Assembly (NCBI RefSeq): GCF_017814915.1
Contig: NZ_JAGIPZ010000021.1
Location: forward strand, 1 to 44,496
Direction of reading: 5' to 3'
Length of the DNA: 44,496 nt
DNA from: Herbaspirillum sp. LeCh32-8
GTDB taxonomy: Bacteria; Pseudomonadota; Gammaproteobacteria; Burkholderiales; Burkholderiaceae_D
Part shown: positions 43,579-44,496 of the stretch, one piece after another
Position numbering within the stretch: the stretch's first letter is position 1
How the letters are laid out: every line of letters begins with the position of its first letter
Notes under the pieces: model-generated
What the model was told of the DNA's origin: nothing
Databases searched by the model: none
The model's input: the letters and a program-made list of their open reading frames with translations, nothing else
Translations under genes and position numbers: made by a program

Positions 43579-44385
43579 ATGAGCACCAACATTCCCGCCT
43601 TCGGCCTCGGCACCTTCCGCCTGAAAGACCAGCAGGTCATCGACTCCGTCACCACCGGCCTGGAACTGGGCTACCGCCACATCGATACTGCACAGATCTA
43701 CGGCAACGAGGCCGAGGTCGGCCAGGCCATCGCCGACAGCGGCGTCGCGCGCGGCGAGCTGTTCGTCACCACCAAGGTATGGACCGAAAACCTCTCGCGC
43801 GACAAGCTGATCCCCAGCCTGAAGGAAAGCCTGAGCAAGCTGCGCATGGAACAGGTCGACCTGGCGCTGATCCACTGGCCCTCACCCAACGACGAACTGC
43901 CGGTGGCCGACTACATGCAGGCGCTGGCCGAAGCCAAGAAGCAAGGCCTGGCGCGCCTGATCGGCGTCTCCAATTTCACCATCGCGCACATGCAGCAAGC
44001 CATCGCCGCCGTGGGCGCGGCCGAGATCGCCACCAACCAGGTCGAGATCCATCCCTTCCTGCAGAACCGCAAGGTGGCCGAATTCGCCCGCACCAACGGC
44101 ATCCACCTGACCGCCTATATGCCGCTGGCTTATGGCAAGGTGATGCAGGACGCCACGCTGCTGGAAATCGCCGGCAAGCACGGCGTGACGGCCGCGCAAG
44201 TGGCGCTGGCCTGGTCGCTGCAGCAGGGCTTCGCCGTGATCCCCTCCTCCACCAAGCGCGCCAACCTGGCCGCCAACCTGGATGCGGTGAAGATCACCCT
44301 GAGCGCAGCCGAGATGCAGGCCATCGCCCAGCTGGACCGCGGTGAACGCCTGGCCAATCCTGACTTCTCGCCAAAGTGGGACTGA
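43579..44385 (+). CDS. dkgB: 2,5-diketo-D-gluconic acid reductase B (aldo-keto reductase)
   Basis: A 268-residue NADPH-dependent aldo-keto reductase. The sequence is close throughout to E. coli Dkg[14 protein letters not shown] at the start, [10 protein letters not shown] and [11 protein letters not shown]. The catalytic tetrad is D36, Y41, K66 and H99. It reduces 2,5-diketo-D-gluconate, methylglyoxal and other aldehydes. The ATG at 43579 has AAGGA upstream; a long in-frame extension to 43348 is unlikely to be coding. It is divergent from the LacI-family gene, with the operator at 43377 between them, so it may be controlled too. Sugar-acid metabolism fits the neighbourhood. Confidence 0.95.
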   Translation: MSTNIPAFGLGTFRLKDQQVIDSVTTGLELGYRHIDTAQIYGNEAEVGQAIADSGVARGELFVTTKVWTENLSRDKLIPSLKESLSKLRMEQVDLALIHWPSPNDELPVADYMQALAEAKKQGLARLIGVSNFTIAHMQQAIAAVGAAEIATNQVEIHPFLQNRKVAEFARTNGIHLTAYMPLAYGKVMQDATLLEIAGKHGVTAAQVALAWSLQQGFAVIPSSTKRANLAANLDAVKITLSAAEMQAIAQLDRGERLANPDFSPKWD

Positions 44386-44388
44386 TGG

Positions 44389-44402
44389 TTTAATCGATTA
44401 AA
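44389..44402. promoter_or_regulatory. 14-bp palindrome after dkgB
   Basis: TTTAATCGATTAAA is perfectly symmetrical, three bases beyond the dkgB stop codon. Its form resembles LacI-family half-site pairs but no target gene is visible in the window. Confidence 0.3.
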
Positions 44403-44419
44403 GGATTGAATCGTTCGAT

Positions 44420-44447
44420 AAAAAGCCCGGCATATGCCGGGCTTTTT
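44420..44447 (+). terminator. intrinsic terminator after dkgB
   Basis: AAAAGCCCGGCAT and ATGCCGGGCTTTT form a fully self-complementary stem with a T run (TTTTTT). It ends the dkgB transcript and is symmetrical enough to work both ways. Confidence 0.88.
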
Positions 44448-44474
44448 TACGTGCATCGATGCATGACGAAAGAC

Positions 44475-44496
44475 GCTGGGCCCCTGCTTGCGCAGG
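44475..44496 (+). repeat. dispersed structured repeat, copy 3 (cut by window edge)
   Basis: GCTGGGCCCCTGCTTGCGCAGG is a diverged relative (16 of 22 positions) of the units at 3699 and 3771, truncated by the end of the window. The visible part begins a CCCCTGC/GCAGG hairpin. Confidence 0.4.

Overview
This window is a piece of a GC-rich betaproteobacterial chromosome. The protein sequences and gene order (fkpB-ispH, radC next to rpmB-rpmG, exbB-exbD-lpxK-trm112-kdsB-adk, xseA-sodB) suggest Burkholderiales, family Oxalobacteraceae, most likely Herbaspirillum or a close relative. The taxon is an inference from recognised proteins; no rRNA or tRNA gene is present to confirm it. I find no prophage, integron, intact insertion sequence or CRISPR array.

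Left part (1-20 kb), mostly housekeeping: the 5' end of a branched-chain amino acid permease gene; ispH and fkpB; divergent radC, then rpmB-rpmG behind a good sigma-70 promoter. A long minus-strand series follows, read from right to left: patatin-like protein, secreted guanyl-type ribonuclease, barstar-like inhibitor, purN, an RsmB-type rRNA methyltransferase, a PLD-family protein and an MscS channel (the last three with overlapping stop/start codons), and an acyl desaturase with an unusual C-terminal extension. Next come an HSD10-like dehydrogenase, a proton-pumping pyrophosphatase (hppA) with a possible 52-residue ORF just upstream, adk, and the envelope block exbB-exbD-lpxK-trm112-kdsB.

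Middle part (19-28.8 kb): xseA and an iron superoxide dismutase gene with a Fur-box-like site upstream, then a catabolic module. NIPSNAP protein, lactate-type permease and an SDR dehydrogenase form a minus-strand unit. An AraC regulator and a thiamine-diphosphate enzyme face away from it. A LysR regulator follows.

Right part (28.8-44.5 kb), accessory carbon and nitrogen catabolism: a class II aldolase with an anion:cation symporter-type MFS carrier; a polar amino acid ABC transporter with a FAD-dependent amine/amino acid oxidase, divergent from an IclR regulator across a perfect 29-bp palindrome; an OsmC protein; a DedA-rhodanese fusion; and a D-glucarate unit (gudD plus MFS carrier). The glucarate promoter carries two copies of a LacI-type operator, and a third copy lies in front of the LacI-family gene 2.5 kb away, so regulator and target can be paired from sequence. 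A sterol-desaturase-family membrane protein lies between them, and dkgB ends the window. I did not find a clearly unprecedented multi-gene system. The best leads are the IclR palindrome, the LacI operator set, the RNase/barstar pair, the desaturase tail resembling an ISL3 transposase C-terminus, the hppA-proximal small ORF and a structured dispersed repeat with a compensatory base-pair change.
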